This document shows positions 34,270 through 45,142 of a stretch of 64,000 bases of DNA, piece after piece. The stretch lies in NCBI GenBank assembly GCA_013350335.1, contig CM023541.1, forward strand, positions 61,879,413 through 61,943,412, read 5' to 3'. The notes beneath the pieces were generated by a model. The model did not search any database and had not been told where the DNA came from. It saw nothing but the letters and a program-made list of their open reading frames with translations. Position numbers and translations under genes: made by a program. This DNA is from Chimonanthus salicifolius. Taxonomy: Eukaryota > Streptophyta > Magnoliopsida > Laurales > Calycanthaceae. Numbering within the stretch: the first letter of the stretch is position 1; the number at the start of each line of letters is the position of its first letter.

Positions 34270-36150
34270 GAAGGAAGAGCCGATGGAGAATACAGTGATG
34301 GAAGGTACCCTTACTCTTTTCAATCTCTTGGTACGAGTGTTTTTTGATACCCGTGCTTCGCACTCCTTTATTTCTAGAGCTTGTTGTGATAGATTGGATT
34401 TGAAACCGGTAGAAATAACTAACCCGCTAATGGTAGTATGATCCTTGGGAAAGAAAACTTTGGTAAACAAAGGTGTAGATCGTGCGTTTGGAGAATTAGC
34501 GTTGTAGAGTTGTCCTACGATTTTCTTGTTTTGGAAATGACGGACTTTGATATTATCCTTGGCATGAATTGGTTGTCAGTTTTTGAGGTTTTGATTGACT
34601 GTTCTCAGAGGAGAATTTTTGGGGTCTCCTCAACCAATGAAAGGTTTACGGAGAAGTTGGTACCTTATGAGAAGATGATAGTCACTTTCTCTGGCCTTAG
34701 GGCGTATCCTGGTAGTGTGGTGGCGAGCATGGGTTGGGAAGATGTAGGTGGTGTAGGGTCTTTTGCTCCTCAGGTGGTGTGTGAGTTTATGGATGTGTTT
34801 CCTGACCAATTAGCTGGGCTACCTCCACGCCAAGAGATAGAGTTTATTATAGACTTACAGATAGAAACATCTCCAATTTCCATGGCACCTTATCGGATGG
34901 CGTGGGCTAAACAGAGAGAGCTACCTATGTAGGTAGATGAGCTTCTTAGACTTGGTTTTATCTGTCAGAGCAACTCGCCGTGGGGCGCACCTACTTTGTT
35001 TGTGAAAAAAAAGGATAGATCGATGAGAATGTGTATAAATTACCGGCGACTCAACTAGGTAAATATTAAGAATAAGTATCATTTGCCTAGAATAGACGAC
35101 CTTTTTGATCTTTTGAGAGGATCGAGATGTTTTTCGAAAATTGATCTAAGGTCGGGTTATCATCAGTTACGGATTCGAGAGGAAGACATTTCTGAGACTG
35201 CTTTCCGGACGCAGTATGGTTTGTACGAGTTTGTGGTGATGCCTTTCGGTTTGACCAACGTGCCAGCTATGTTTATGGACTTGATGAATCACGTTTTCAG
35301 ATCGTACCTCAGAGAGTTTGTGATAGTCTTCATAGACGATATCTTGATCTTTTCGTCGTCCGAGGAGGAGCACGAGCGTCTTCTACGCATTGTTCTTCAG
35401 ACTCTTCGAGAGCATCAGCTGTACGCTAAGCTGAGTAAGTGCGAGTTTTGGTTACTCAAGTGCAGTTTCTTGGACATGTAGTGTCTCCAAGAGGGATCTT
35501 AGTAGATGTACCAAAGGTGGAAACAATGAAGACTTGGGAAAGTCCTAAGAATGTGTTCGAGATCAGAAGCCTTCTATGATTAACAGGATATTACCGAAAG
35601 TTTATCTCACACTTCTCCCAGATTGCAGTGCCGATGACTCGGTTGACGAGGAAAAACGTTAAGTTCGAGTGGAGTGAAACTTGTGAAAAAACATTCCAAG
35701 AGTTGAAGGAGAAGTTGACTACGTCACCAGTGTTGATAATACTCGAACAAGGACGAGGTTATGATGTGTATTGCGATGTGTTTAAGTTTGGTTTTGGATG
35801 TGTACTGATGCAGGAAGAGAAGGTGGTAGCTTATTTTTCCAAACAATTGAAGGGACATGAGCAGACCTACCTGACTCATGATTTGCAGTTGGCAGCCGTT
35901 GTCTTCTCTTTGAAGTTGTGGAGACATTACTTGTATGGTGAGAAGTTCAATTTGTTTTCTGATCACCATAGTCTTAAGTATATCTTCACTCAGAAAGACC
36001 TGAATATGAGGTAGCGGAGATGGATGGAGTATCTGGGAGATTACGACTTCAGTCTCTCATATCACACAGGAAAAACCAACGTAGGAAGTCACATAGCAGC
36101 GTGGCGAGGATGTCATCCTTACATGGAAGATGTTGGAAATTCTGTCCGAG
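34270..36150 (+). pseudogene. Gypsy pol: protease, reverse transcriptase, RNase H
   Basis: The protease active site reads FDTRASHSF (DTG changed to DTR, 34345-34353). After a frameshift comes the RT with [42 protein letters not shown] and the catalytic FIDD at 35329-35340. In-frame TAG codons lie at 34930-34932 and 35056-35058, and a frameshift near 35450. RNase H follows ([37 protein letters not shown]), with a TAG after NMR at about 36012. The changed protease Gly and the stops mean no function. Confidence 0.9.
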
Positions 36151-36219
36151 TATGATCTGGAGCTAATCGAAGGGAATGAGTCAGCAAGAATCCACAGCTT
36201 GGTTCTGTAACCCAAAGTA

Positions 36220-37695
36220 ATTAACTTGGTGATGGAAGGACAACAGAGCGATCCAGAAGCAAAGGAGTTGGCAATTCAACTTTTAGGAGGAGCAACCTTG
36301 GAAGATTGGAAGATCAAGTCGGACAGATGTTTGACGTTCAGAGATAGACTTTTCATACCAAAGTCGGTAAAGTGCAAGAAAAATGTGTTTGATCACTTTC
36401 ATCGTTCTCGCTTTGTAGTGCATCATGGTGGTACAAAGATATATCACGACTTGTGGTGACTGTTCTGGTAGAAGGGTATGAAGCGAGAGGTAACATATTT
36501 TGTATCAAAATGTCTGACTTGTCAACAAGTGAAAACAGAACATCAACGATCTGGTGGAAACATGCAACAGCTTGAAGTGGCCGAATGGAAATAGGAGCAC
36601 ATCACCATGGACTTTGTGACTAGATTTCCGAAGTCTTTTAAGAAGAACGACTCTATTTGGGTAATAGTCGACCGATTGACAAAAGCCGCTCACTTTCTGC
36701 CGATCAAGAAGACGGACTCCTTGACTACTCTAAGTAGATTGTATTTAAAGGAAGTAGTTAGATTGCATAGAGTGCCTGTATCTATTGTATCTGATAGAGA
36801 TCCTAGGTTTGTATCAAGATTTTGGCAGGGATTGCAAGAGGAGTTGGGGACTAAGCTATGCTTCAGTACTGCTTTTCACCCTCAAACGGATGATCAATCA
36901 GAGAGAACCATTCAAACCTTGGAGGATATGCTAAAAGCTTGTGTTATGGATATTCAGGGAAGTTGGGAAGATCACTTGGCTTTGATAGAGTTTGTTTACA
37001 ACAGCAACTATCACTCCAGTGTACAGATGGCACCCTACGAAGCTCTGTATGGTAGACCTTGCAGATCACCTCTTTGTTGGATAGAGGTAAGAGACAAATC
37101 ACTTCTACGACTTGATCTAGTGCGTGAGACGTCGGAACAAGTTGAAGTGATCAGAAAGCTTCTCAAGACAGCCCAGAGCAGACAAAAAAGTTATGCTGAC
37201 AAAAGGCGAAGACCTTTGGAGTTTGCAGTCGGCGACTGAGTTTTCTTACGTGTGGCACCACGTTATGGAGTGCAAAGGTTTGGGCGCAAAGGAAAACTTT
37301 CACCTTGATATGTTGGACCCTTTGAAATCTTGAAAAGGATAGGGGAAGTGGCCTATCAATTGGACTTTCCTCAGGCTTTGAAAAGAGTGCATAGTATATT
37401 TCACATGTCTATGTTGAAGAAGAACGAGCCTGATCCATCGCATGTGATAAGTTTTGAAGACATTAAACTCTCAGAGGACCTAACTTTCGAAGAAGTGCCA
37501 CTAAATATACAATGACATCGGACTCAAGAGCTCAGGAAGAAGTCTATACCTCTAGTGCGAGTGCTGTGGCAACATCGCGACGTGCAACACGAGACGTGGG
37601 AACCAGAATCGACGATGCTGAAGCTGTACCCTGGCTTGTTCACTGGACAAAAAGGTACGGGTTTGTTTTGAATTTCGGGACGAAATTTCTTTAAG
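36220..37695 (+). pseudogene. Gypsy integrase with chromodomain-like C-terminus
   Basis: The zinc domain (HxxxxxxxxHH...CLTCQQVK) is split by a TGA near 36457. The core has all three acidic residues: Asp 36610-36612, Asp 36793-36795 (SDRDPRF) and Glu 36901-36903 (QSERTIQTLED), spaced as D,D35E. The frame is open from 36607 to a TGA at 37237-37239. After stops comes the [19 protein letters not shown] block, then a chromodomain-like VLWQHRDVQHETWEPES in a shifted frame. This tail assigns the element to the chromoviruses. Confidence 0.9.
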
Positions 37696-37705
37696 GAGGG
37701 TAGGA
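37693..37705 (+). other. Polypurine tract of the Tekay-like element
   Basis: AAGGAGGGTAGGA lies immediately before the 3' LTR. Confidence 0.8.
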
Positions 37706-40700
37706 TGTAATACCCTGATTCGAATTAAGCGTGATTAGTTTAATAAATCCCTCTTAGACCGGTTAATCTTGAAGATTACGGTTAGAGCTTTGTGAAAAGT
37801 CCAGGTGTGGCCCAATCTGAGTTTGAAAACTCAGCGATCCAGCTCGTCCAGTTGGAGGGGCAAAATGGTAATTTACCACTTATTGTTATTATTTTATTAA
37901 TTATGTCATTATGTGATTATTATTGGATGATATTATTTTCTTTAATTAAGGATTCCTATTTCTAATTTTAGAATTAATTTATTTTTAGAAAATGACATTT
38001 AAAACCGCCTGTCCAAACTCTGAAAGGGAGAAATAAATATTTTAAAATGGTTTTGAAATGAGAAAATTTTTGAGACAAGCTTATTATGTTAGACCATTTT
38101 AGTACGATCTAGTTTATTCTTTCAAACTCCAAAAATGAGGATTTTAATTTACTTTATTTAAAACGAATTAAATTAAGTAAATAGTGTTAAATTATGATTT
38201 AGTGTGTTTTAAATCTCCAAATTTTTAGGAAGATCGGAGTTTTTAAACCCAACTTATCTGTCAAGTTGGATTAAAAACTTTAAGCTTTTAAAATCATGTT
38301 TTAAGTTAAAAATCGAACTTTTATCAAAAGTCGATCCTTTTTGCAAAACAGGAAGTTGAGAGGGACTTATTTGCAACCAGACATCCAAACAGTGCCGTTA
38401 CTGTTGGGGACGTCGGCACCGCTGCATGCAGAATCTGGGTGGCCTTCATCGATTGATCAGTGATTTCTATAAATCACTCACCTCCCCAACTGATCTCGTC
38501 CCAGATATTTTTCCATCTCTCAGTCTCAGCTGAGAAACCAGCCGATCACCTCTCTCAGTCTCTCTGATTTCTAAAGTTTTCTTACCGTAAGCTTAGAGGA
38601 AGAATTTTCAAAAGCTTGGATTTTCAACACAGGAATTCAAGTGAAGGTAATCACTGTGTTCCTTTCCAAATTTTAACTGGTTTAGAATCAAGTAGAAGCG
38701 AATTTGCCTAAGTTTTGAGTGAGTAAAATGGATTTCAAGTCTAAGGAAAAATATGATTTTTCTTGTGTCAGTGTGGTTTTGGTGTTAAAATCCGACGACT
38801 TATTAAGTTTTAAAGCTTAAAACCACTCCCTACGGAAAGAGGACTCACTGAGGAGTCTATCTGACTGGCTGGATGTGAAAATCGAATCCAGAAAATCCAC
38901 TGTTTCTGGATTCGTATTTTATAGTGTGTTGCCCATTACTGTCTGCTGTTGCTGACAGAGGAGGAAGACGACTCTCAGACGGTCCGAGGGTAACCTCCTT
39001 TGGACGGTCCGAGGGTAACTCCCTTCGGACGGTCCGAGAGTGACCTTTGAACGTTCCGAGCTTCAGTTCGAAGTCCCGAAGCGTCTGACGCTAGCCTCTC
39101 CCGCCTCTACGCCCAACGTTCCGAGTTCTGTTCGGAAGGACCGCACCCTTTCGGACAATCCGAGCTTCCCTTGGCATGATCCGAGACACACAGACCCACC
39201 GAAAGCCTGTTTTTCTGATTTTTTTCGGTTCGGAAGGACCTTCGGAGGATCCGAAACCTGACCTTCGGACGGTGCGAAGATAGACGTAAGTTCCGAAGTC
39301 TGTGACTAGCTTTAGACAGTGGTTCGGATGATCCGAAGCCACATTACTTGGTTCCGAGGAACCCAGTTTTTTAATGTAAAATCTTGATTGATGATGCATG
39401 TTTAGATGCTAAGTTTTAAGTGAGATGTTTATACCCACTTGATAAATTAAAAGTGTAATAACCTTTCCTCTCTTATTACTATAGTGTATATACTATTTGT
39501 ATTCACTTACAGGCCGATTCTATTTGTCGGGCACTGAGTGACTTTACTTCTAGGCCGACGCTATATCTGTCGGGCAGTGAGTGACCTCGAGGCCTTACTC
39601 AACATGTCAATCTGGTCCTATCCTGAAGACAATACAAGAAGTGACTTGAGTATCTAGACCTAACTCAATACGTCAATCTGGTCATGCCCAGAAGACAATA
39701 TGAGATTTGGTCTGAGCACCTTATTACTATATATTGTGGATTATTGTAATTTAAAATAGTTAGAAACTAAGTAGGAGACTCAATTCCATTTATCTTGGAG
39801 ATTTTTGGGAAAACAGTATGGTTTTGAAATACTACTTATATGTATTTATGTGAATGCTGTGTATATTGACCAACTATTGATTGCGCACTTGTTTAACAAA
39901 GACCGCGATACCACACAATTTCGATGAGGGAACGTAATTTTGCAATAGCTGTAATCAGGTTTAATGAGATGAATCTTGAGCAATGACTGGTTTCAAGTTT
40001 TGATGAACCCACTTATGTGCTCTGACATGATGCACTGTTGTAAGAAGTGTTTATGATAATTGTAAATGGTTAATACTACTCCTACTTGCTCTTGACTATT
40101 GAACCAATATCGGCCATGTGTGTAAGATGACTTACGTCTATTGGACCAGGGGTGTCGACAGTTGCTGACTTGAGGAGTGTCAGTATCGGCCATGTGAGGG
40201 CCGGAGATGTACTTGAAATGATGTATTTTGACCGTGTCGGGACTTAATACAATGGTCTCAGCGTGGTATGCAGGTGTTACATTGAATGACGACAGTAATG
40301 GAATGATGTTGAGGTTATACTTAATATTGTAAATTTATTGTCAAGCATGAGATATCATATTGTAAATGTTGATTATTTAACTAACCTGATGTTTAATTAG
40401 ACTGCATTGTTATATTTCCTTCACTAGACTAATTAGCTCACACCACTCACATTTCAGGAGATGTGCCCGAGGAGAACCCTCCGTATGAAGCTTAAGATAG
40501 ATAAGCTGCTGCATTGCTTTGGGATTTCCACTGAGGGGAATTCCGCCATCTTTGTCTTTTAGTTCCTTGAACTATTTGTTTATGTAAAGTACCGCGTGTG
40601 GTACTTAGTTTGTATTGACGTCATGTATTAAACTACCATGTGTTCCGTAGTTATTCTGATTATGTTGTAATAATAATTCGTTGATGGAATTATGTGTTTA

Positions 40701-40870
40701 TGTTTGTGTTTCTTTTGGGTAGACTTATGGTATGTGTTTAAGTCCACATGTTAAGATCATGTGTGACCGGCCTAATCGTTGATCCAACCCAGTTAGAATT
40801 CTTGAGTTTAGTTAAAAAAAAAAAAAAATCAGTGACATTCTGGACTCACTTTTTGGATCGGAGCGTGACA
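37706..40870 (+). repeat. 3' LTR of the Tekay-like element
   Basis: 3165 bp, same termini as the 5' LTR. It carries three GGTCCGAG-type minisatellite units (38975-39055) where the 5' LTR has two. Near-identity with the 5' LTR over about 40485-40830. Confidence 0.93.
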
Positions 40871-41485
40871 GGGAGTGGTCTTTTTTGTTAGAAATCAACT
40901 TATTTGACACGACCCATGAAAGACTATTTTGGATCTTGGTTTTTATTTGAACTCTTCATTTGTAATAAAATGGATCTATTTCCTTCTAAGATTAAAATCC
41001 CAATTTCAGCCCCACAATGTATTAAAGGGCACATTTTTTTTATATATTTTCATATATGTTCAAATGAGGATATTTTTAGTATCCTTGACTCCTATACAAT
41101 TGTGAGCCCATGACTTTAGGCCTTTGAGCTTGTAGGCTCCATCGTTGGATAGATCATGCAAATAAACTTCTTGATGAGACAATCTCAACCCTTCAACTGT
41201 CGTCCTGCAAATAGATAGTTGAGAAAGAAATGAACACATGTCCACATCTAACATAAGAAAAAATCCCTCTAAAAAGCAACAACATTGAATGGACAAGGGC
41301 CAGAGTTCTGAATAACTTTTGGATGTGGCTTCTCCACAACTACGGTAGATGGTTTGGATCATCAAACCATGAGCCCACATGTATAAACTTGAGCCAAGGA
41401 CACTATTCATATCCATATAGAGGATAATTTATCTTGGGAATATAAATATGAATAAAACTATTTTTTTTTCTTTCAAGCAAAATCA

Positions 41486-41786
41486 TGGAAGTGACAAAAA
41501 GTCTCCTATCGGTTAATATCTTCTATATAATACTTGAGACACCCTTCTTTCACTAACTTTTGAAAGTTCTACTTCAAAAATGCTATTATGGCATGGTTTT
41601 TTAATCTAGTATCAGAGTAGGTTCGGCGTACAGTTATAGGGCTAAGCTACATGTGACGGTGGATGTGAAGTGACAAAAAAAGTCTCATGTCGGTGGTTAA
41701 TATGTAAAACCAATGACTCTACCTCAATAGTTAGCTTTTGAGAGTCCGTTCTACTTCAAAAATGTTATCATGTCATGATTTTCTAA
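41486..41786 (+). mobile_element. Degraded TRIM-like repeat pair
   Basis: Two direct repeats, 41486-41605 and about 41664-41786, share GAAGTGACAAAAAGTCTC, CGGTTAATAT-like and CTACTTCAAAAATG words. The first is followed by TAGTATCAGAG (41607-41617), a near-perfect PBS. I found no TSD. Confidence 0.55.
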
Positions 41787-42342
41787 CAAACCATATCAAA
41801 TGATTTTAACTTTGTTACCAAGATATTAATGACTTTTTTGAAATATGAAGGAAAAATCACATATTTGGCTGAAAAGTTAGCCATTTAAAAAGTTGTAATA
41901 TTAATTAGTGAAATGATCTTATATTGTAATCTTTGCAAGAGTTTTCATGATAATAAATCCACCATCCAATCATCCATCGAACGCTTTAATAATTGTTCAC
42001 CAATGTGATTGTCTCAAAATGGATGATGGATTAACATCGTTATAAAAATTATTATGAAGATGACAACATAAAATCGTTTATCATAAAATGAGGTGATGTT
42101 GTGTTGTCTCCCCCCACTGTCACAGTATCTTTATTGAGCACTTGTCTTATAAGGCAAATATCAAAATATCTTCTTAGGGTCAATACCCAAATATATTAAA
42201 AGTTTTGGAATTCTATTGGCTATTATCCTTAAGATATTGTTGAGGAGAATTAATAATTAGAAAAAATGCAGTTAAAAGCTTAGCACATATAAGTTAATTA
42301 TATATTTACAATTTTAAACTATATGAACTATTTTTTTGAATT

Positions 42343-42480
42343 TACGTGTGGGAAACCGCAGGATACCCAGCGTAAAACCTCCACGAGTAAACCTACTACC
42401 TTAGGCTACACCAATGTTAGGCCATGGGTTTCGAACCCGCAACCTCCCGCTTCCTGAAGTGGGAGGCAACCAGTTGTAAA
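42343..42480 (-). mobile_element. SINE fragment with B-box
   Basis: Minus strand: GCGGGAGGTTGC, then GGGTTCGAAACCC (B-box), then a CCTAACATTGGTGTAGCC body, ending in an A-rich tail near 42335. The A-box end is truncated. Confidence 0.6.
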
Positions 42481-43363
42481 ATACATAAAATATTTTGACA
42501 ATTTAGTAGTGATATCATTTAAGCCACTAATCTCACCTATCTAAAGTTGGCTTTTTGAGTTATTTTCTTCCATTTTATTCTTTTAAAATTGATACCCTTC
42601 GGTACCCAAGAATCCATCATATCCTTCTATATTTTTTTAAAGGTCTCTCTCCTTGTTCCTTCCACCTTTGTCATTGTTTCAAATCTCCTACATACATGTA
42701 CCAACCACCTTATACGAGGTTCTCTAATTTCTTAAACAACATACTCTTATTTTTTTCATTCACTTTTTGATCATCTAGTAACAATTTGCAAAGGAGATGA
42801 TCCTGCAAATAGTAAATAACAATATAAAGTACTAGTTATATGTGTGACTAAATGGAAGATTAGTACATGGGCATGAATTCGTAGTCATTTCAAGGAACCA
42901 GAACCGTTCATTGTTCACAGGTCGACAACCTAATCTTGCTCAAGCCGATCATTTGAGCTATAGGGCCCCTTTCTAAGACATGGATGGACCTCAAAGTTAG
43001 GCCCAGATGTATTCTCTCAAAGAGCGAAAAAAGGTTGGTCCAGAAGAAAGCCCATTCAGTGAAGGGTTTAGCCAAGCCTATGGTTGGGCCTTTTGTGTAT
43101 GAGGCTTGGGAATGATTGCTTGAGCTGTTAATCTATTGGGCTAGTAATTAGGCCTTCACAATCTAGCATCACTTTCAAATATAACATTTCAATCCTTTCT
43201 TTCTTGATTTTATTTTTAATTATTGAGTTACAGATTTTAACATTGATTTCCAAAGTGACCATCCATTCCTGAAAATATTTATAGGTGACAATTCTTTTAT
43301 TTAATCTGGCATTATATGTTTTTCTCATTAGGAAACTATTCGTAAGGAGCATAAAGTATTCAT

Positions 43364-43570
43364 TGTTAGGACGGGACCCCCTCACATAGTGTGAAATTGT
43401 CTTCTTCGCCAACTAGCCTCACGGCTTTAAAACGCGTCACACAATATAAGAGAGGACATCCCAACTATCCCAGGTGAAGCCGTGGTGGTCAGTCCACTAA
43501 GACAGTTAGTCCCTAAGTGCTGGCAAGAGTAACATTGGCAGAGTCCCTCCCAACCAGTGCCTTAACCAAC
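43364..43570 (-). mobile_element. TRIM-type LTR fragment next to MADS exon 2
   Basis: Minus strand contains GACGCGTTTTAAAGCCGTGAGG, AGAAGACAATTTCACAC and a CCTAACA end at 43364. The GCGTTTTAAAxCCGTGAGGC word recurs in TRIM LTRs of many plants. No PBS or second LTR seen. Confidence 0.5.
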
Positions 43571-43643
43571 ATTCATGATAAACATGGCCACCTGATCCTA
43601 TCCATTCCATGATTCATATGCAGAAAGAAGAAGGATGCCTGAC

Positions 43644-43725
43644 CTGTAAGTTTGGCTCAGCTGCCTTGTCATTGATGTTGACGCCCTTTGTGTGTTTCTG
43701 ATAGCGATCGATCGTCCTTTGCATG
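43644..43725 (-). CDS. SOC1-like: SOC1-like MADS-box gene, exon 2 (I region)
   Basis: 82-nt exon on the minus strand, acceptor TTTAG|C at 43726 and donor CAG|GTCAGG at 43643. It completes a Ser codon (xx|C) and then encodes MQRTIDRYQKHTKGVNINDK followed by AAEPNLQ. This is the SMQKTIERY-type intervening region found right after the MADS domain in SOC1 relatives. The phase fits exon 3 at 26066 exactly, and 82 nt is a usual length for this exon. Exon 1 (about 60 residues of MADS domain) must precede it at higher coordinates but was not found in the window. Confidence 0.88.
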
Positions 43726-44809
43726 CTAAACATCCCAAAATATAAGAAGAAGTTAGGATTAAGCTTAGACTCCATGGAAAGATTATACAAATATAATGTT
43801 CACACATCTGGCATCTGAATTTGCATAAACACTCACAAGAGAAGAACATGTACATTTTGGAAGCGATCAGTAACATGTTCATATGGATTTCAACTTGTGA
43901 ATCCAAGATTTACACCATAGCTAGTTTTTGAAGGGAACAAAATGATGATAGACCCAAATACAAGAATTCCAAGTTTGTTTTTACAAAATGAGTGTTCAAG
44001 CCCACATTCAAGTAAAATTTGGACATGTTATGGATCACTCGACCACCTTCAATCATAATTTCATCGATTATCTCCATTAAATGGCAAACATATAATTTAA
44101 ATAAAAAAGTCCCATCAAGATTTGAACTTGGTCCATCTTCAAAGCATTTGGGATCCACCCTAAATTTTAAAAATCCGACCAAGATGAAAGAGTATCGGAT
44201 TTTTGAACTCTTGGTATGAAGTTCAATTCTATATCAAAAAGATATTGGCATGGTCAGCATGGTTCTACATACAGAGCAAAAGCTCTGGGAGTAGACTGTG
44301 TAATACCTTCAGATTCTATTTATGTTTTTGTAAATTGTGGCAAAGTCGGTAGCAATTAAGCAACTTGAATTCCAAAATTTCTAAAATAAACAATCAAACC
44401 TCATAAACATTCTTGTAATTCAGGTCGATAAATCAAGGATAACACTCCTCACAATAAGAAAAAAAATAGATGAAGATATATATCCTCTCTCCACTGTATC
44501 ACTTCAAAATAATGAAAAGAAAATGAAATGCAAATGATGTACATCGTCTGAGTCTGCAAAAGCTCATTGATATTCTTTCATTGGTGTAGCAAAAAAGAGC
44601 AATTAATAAGCACTGAAAATGGTTGAAAATAAGGAAACTAAGATGCAGCAAGCAAAATATAAGAAATAACATATAAACAAATGAGATTCATGTGGTTCGG
44701 TAGTTTGCCTATATCACAATGAGATGGGAGCAATTTCAGTATCTTTGAGGATAGAGTTGCAATTCTTTCTTCCTCGTACTTCTCTCAATAAATCCTGTAA
44801 CCCTAGAAG
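43726..44809. other. Region upstream of MADS exon 2, possibly intron 1
   Basis: No exon, repeat or gene that I can support. No MADS-domain coding sequence on the minus strand. Confidence 0.4.
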
Positions 44810-45142
44810 TGTTAGGACTTGGGTATTCAACTGAAAAGACTAGCCTGTTAGGTGGAGTGGCCGAAGCCCCACATAAATCCCTAGATCTCTCTCTACACTT
44901 CTAATGTGAGACTCATTTGCAATCAGCCCCAACAATCTCCCCCTCTCGAACGAGGCCAACCATCTCGTCTGCTTAGGGAATCTCTTGAGTTTACATGAGG
45001 TAACCTGAGAACTAGCTTTGACACCACTTGTTAGGACTTGAGTATCCAGCTCAAAAGACTAGCCTGTTAGGTGGAGTGACTCAAGTCCCATATAAATCCC
45101 TAGATCTCCCTCTATACTTCTAATTTGCAGCTAGCCCCAACA
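44810..45142 (-). mobile_element. TRIM, minus strand, with imperfect TSD
   Basis: Minus-strand order: 5' LTR 45142-45029 (TGTTGGGGCT...CCTAACA), PBS-like TGGTGTCAAAGC at 45026-45015, polypurine GAGAGGGGGAGA just before the 3' LTR 44934-44810 (TGTTGGGGCTGATTGC...CCTAACA). Flanks AGAAG (44805-44809) and AAAAG (45143-45147) differ by one base. Total 333 bp, no coding. Confidence 0.85.

Larger units (their letters stand above)
29103..40870 (+). mobile_element. Full-length Ty3/gypsy element (Tekay/Del-like chromovirus), 11.8 kb, TSD GGGAG
   Basis: Two LTRs of about 3.2 kb start TGTAATACCC and end GTGACA. The 5-bp TSD GGGAG is at 29098-29102 and 40871-40875. The PBS TGGTATCAGAG is at 32310-32320 and the polypurine tract AAGGAGGGTAGGA at 37693-37705. 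Gene order is an extra zinc-knuckle ORF, gag, protease, RT, RNase H, integrase, and a chromodomain-like tail (VLWQHRDVQHETWEPES). Numerous stops and frameshifts make it defective. It lies antisense in the MADS intron. Confidence 0.95.
26067..43643 (-). other. 17.6-kb intron 2 of the SOC1-like gene, packed with transposons
   Basis: Donor CAG|GTCAGG at 43643 and acceptor TTTTCAG|GAC at 26067. Contents: SINE-like pieces (27.7 and 28.9 kb), a full-length Tekay-type gypsy element in antisense (29103-40870), a TRIM-like repeat pair (41.5 kb), a SINE (42.4 kb) and a TRIM LTR fragment (43.4 kb). The rest, 26.1-27.6, 27.9-28.9, 40.9-41.4 and 41.8-42.3 kb, holds nothing I recognise. Confidence 0.8.
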
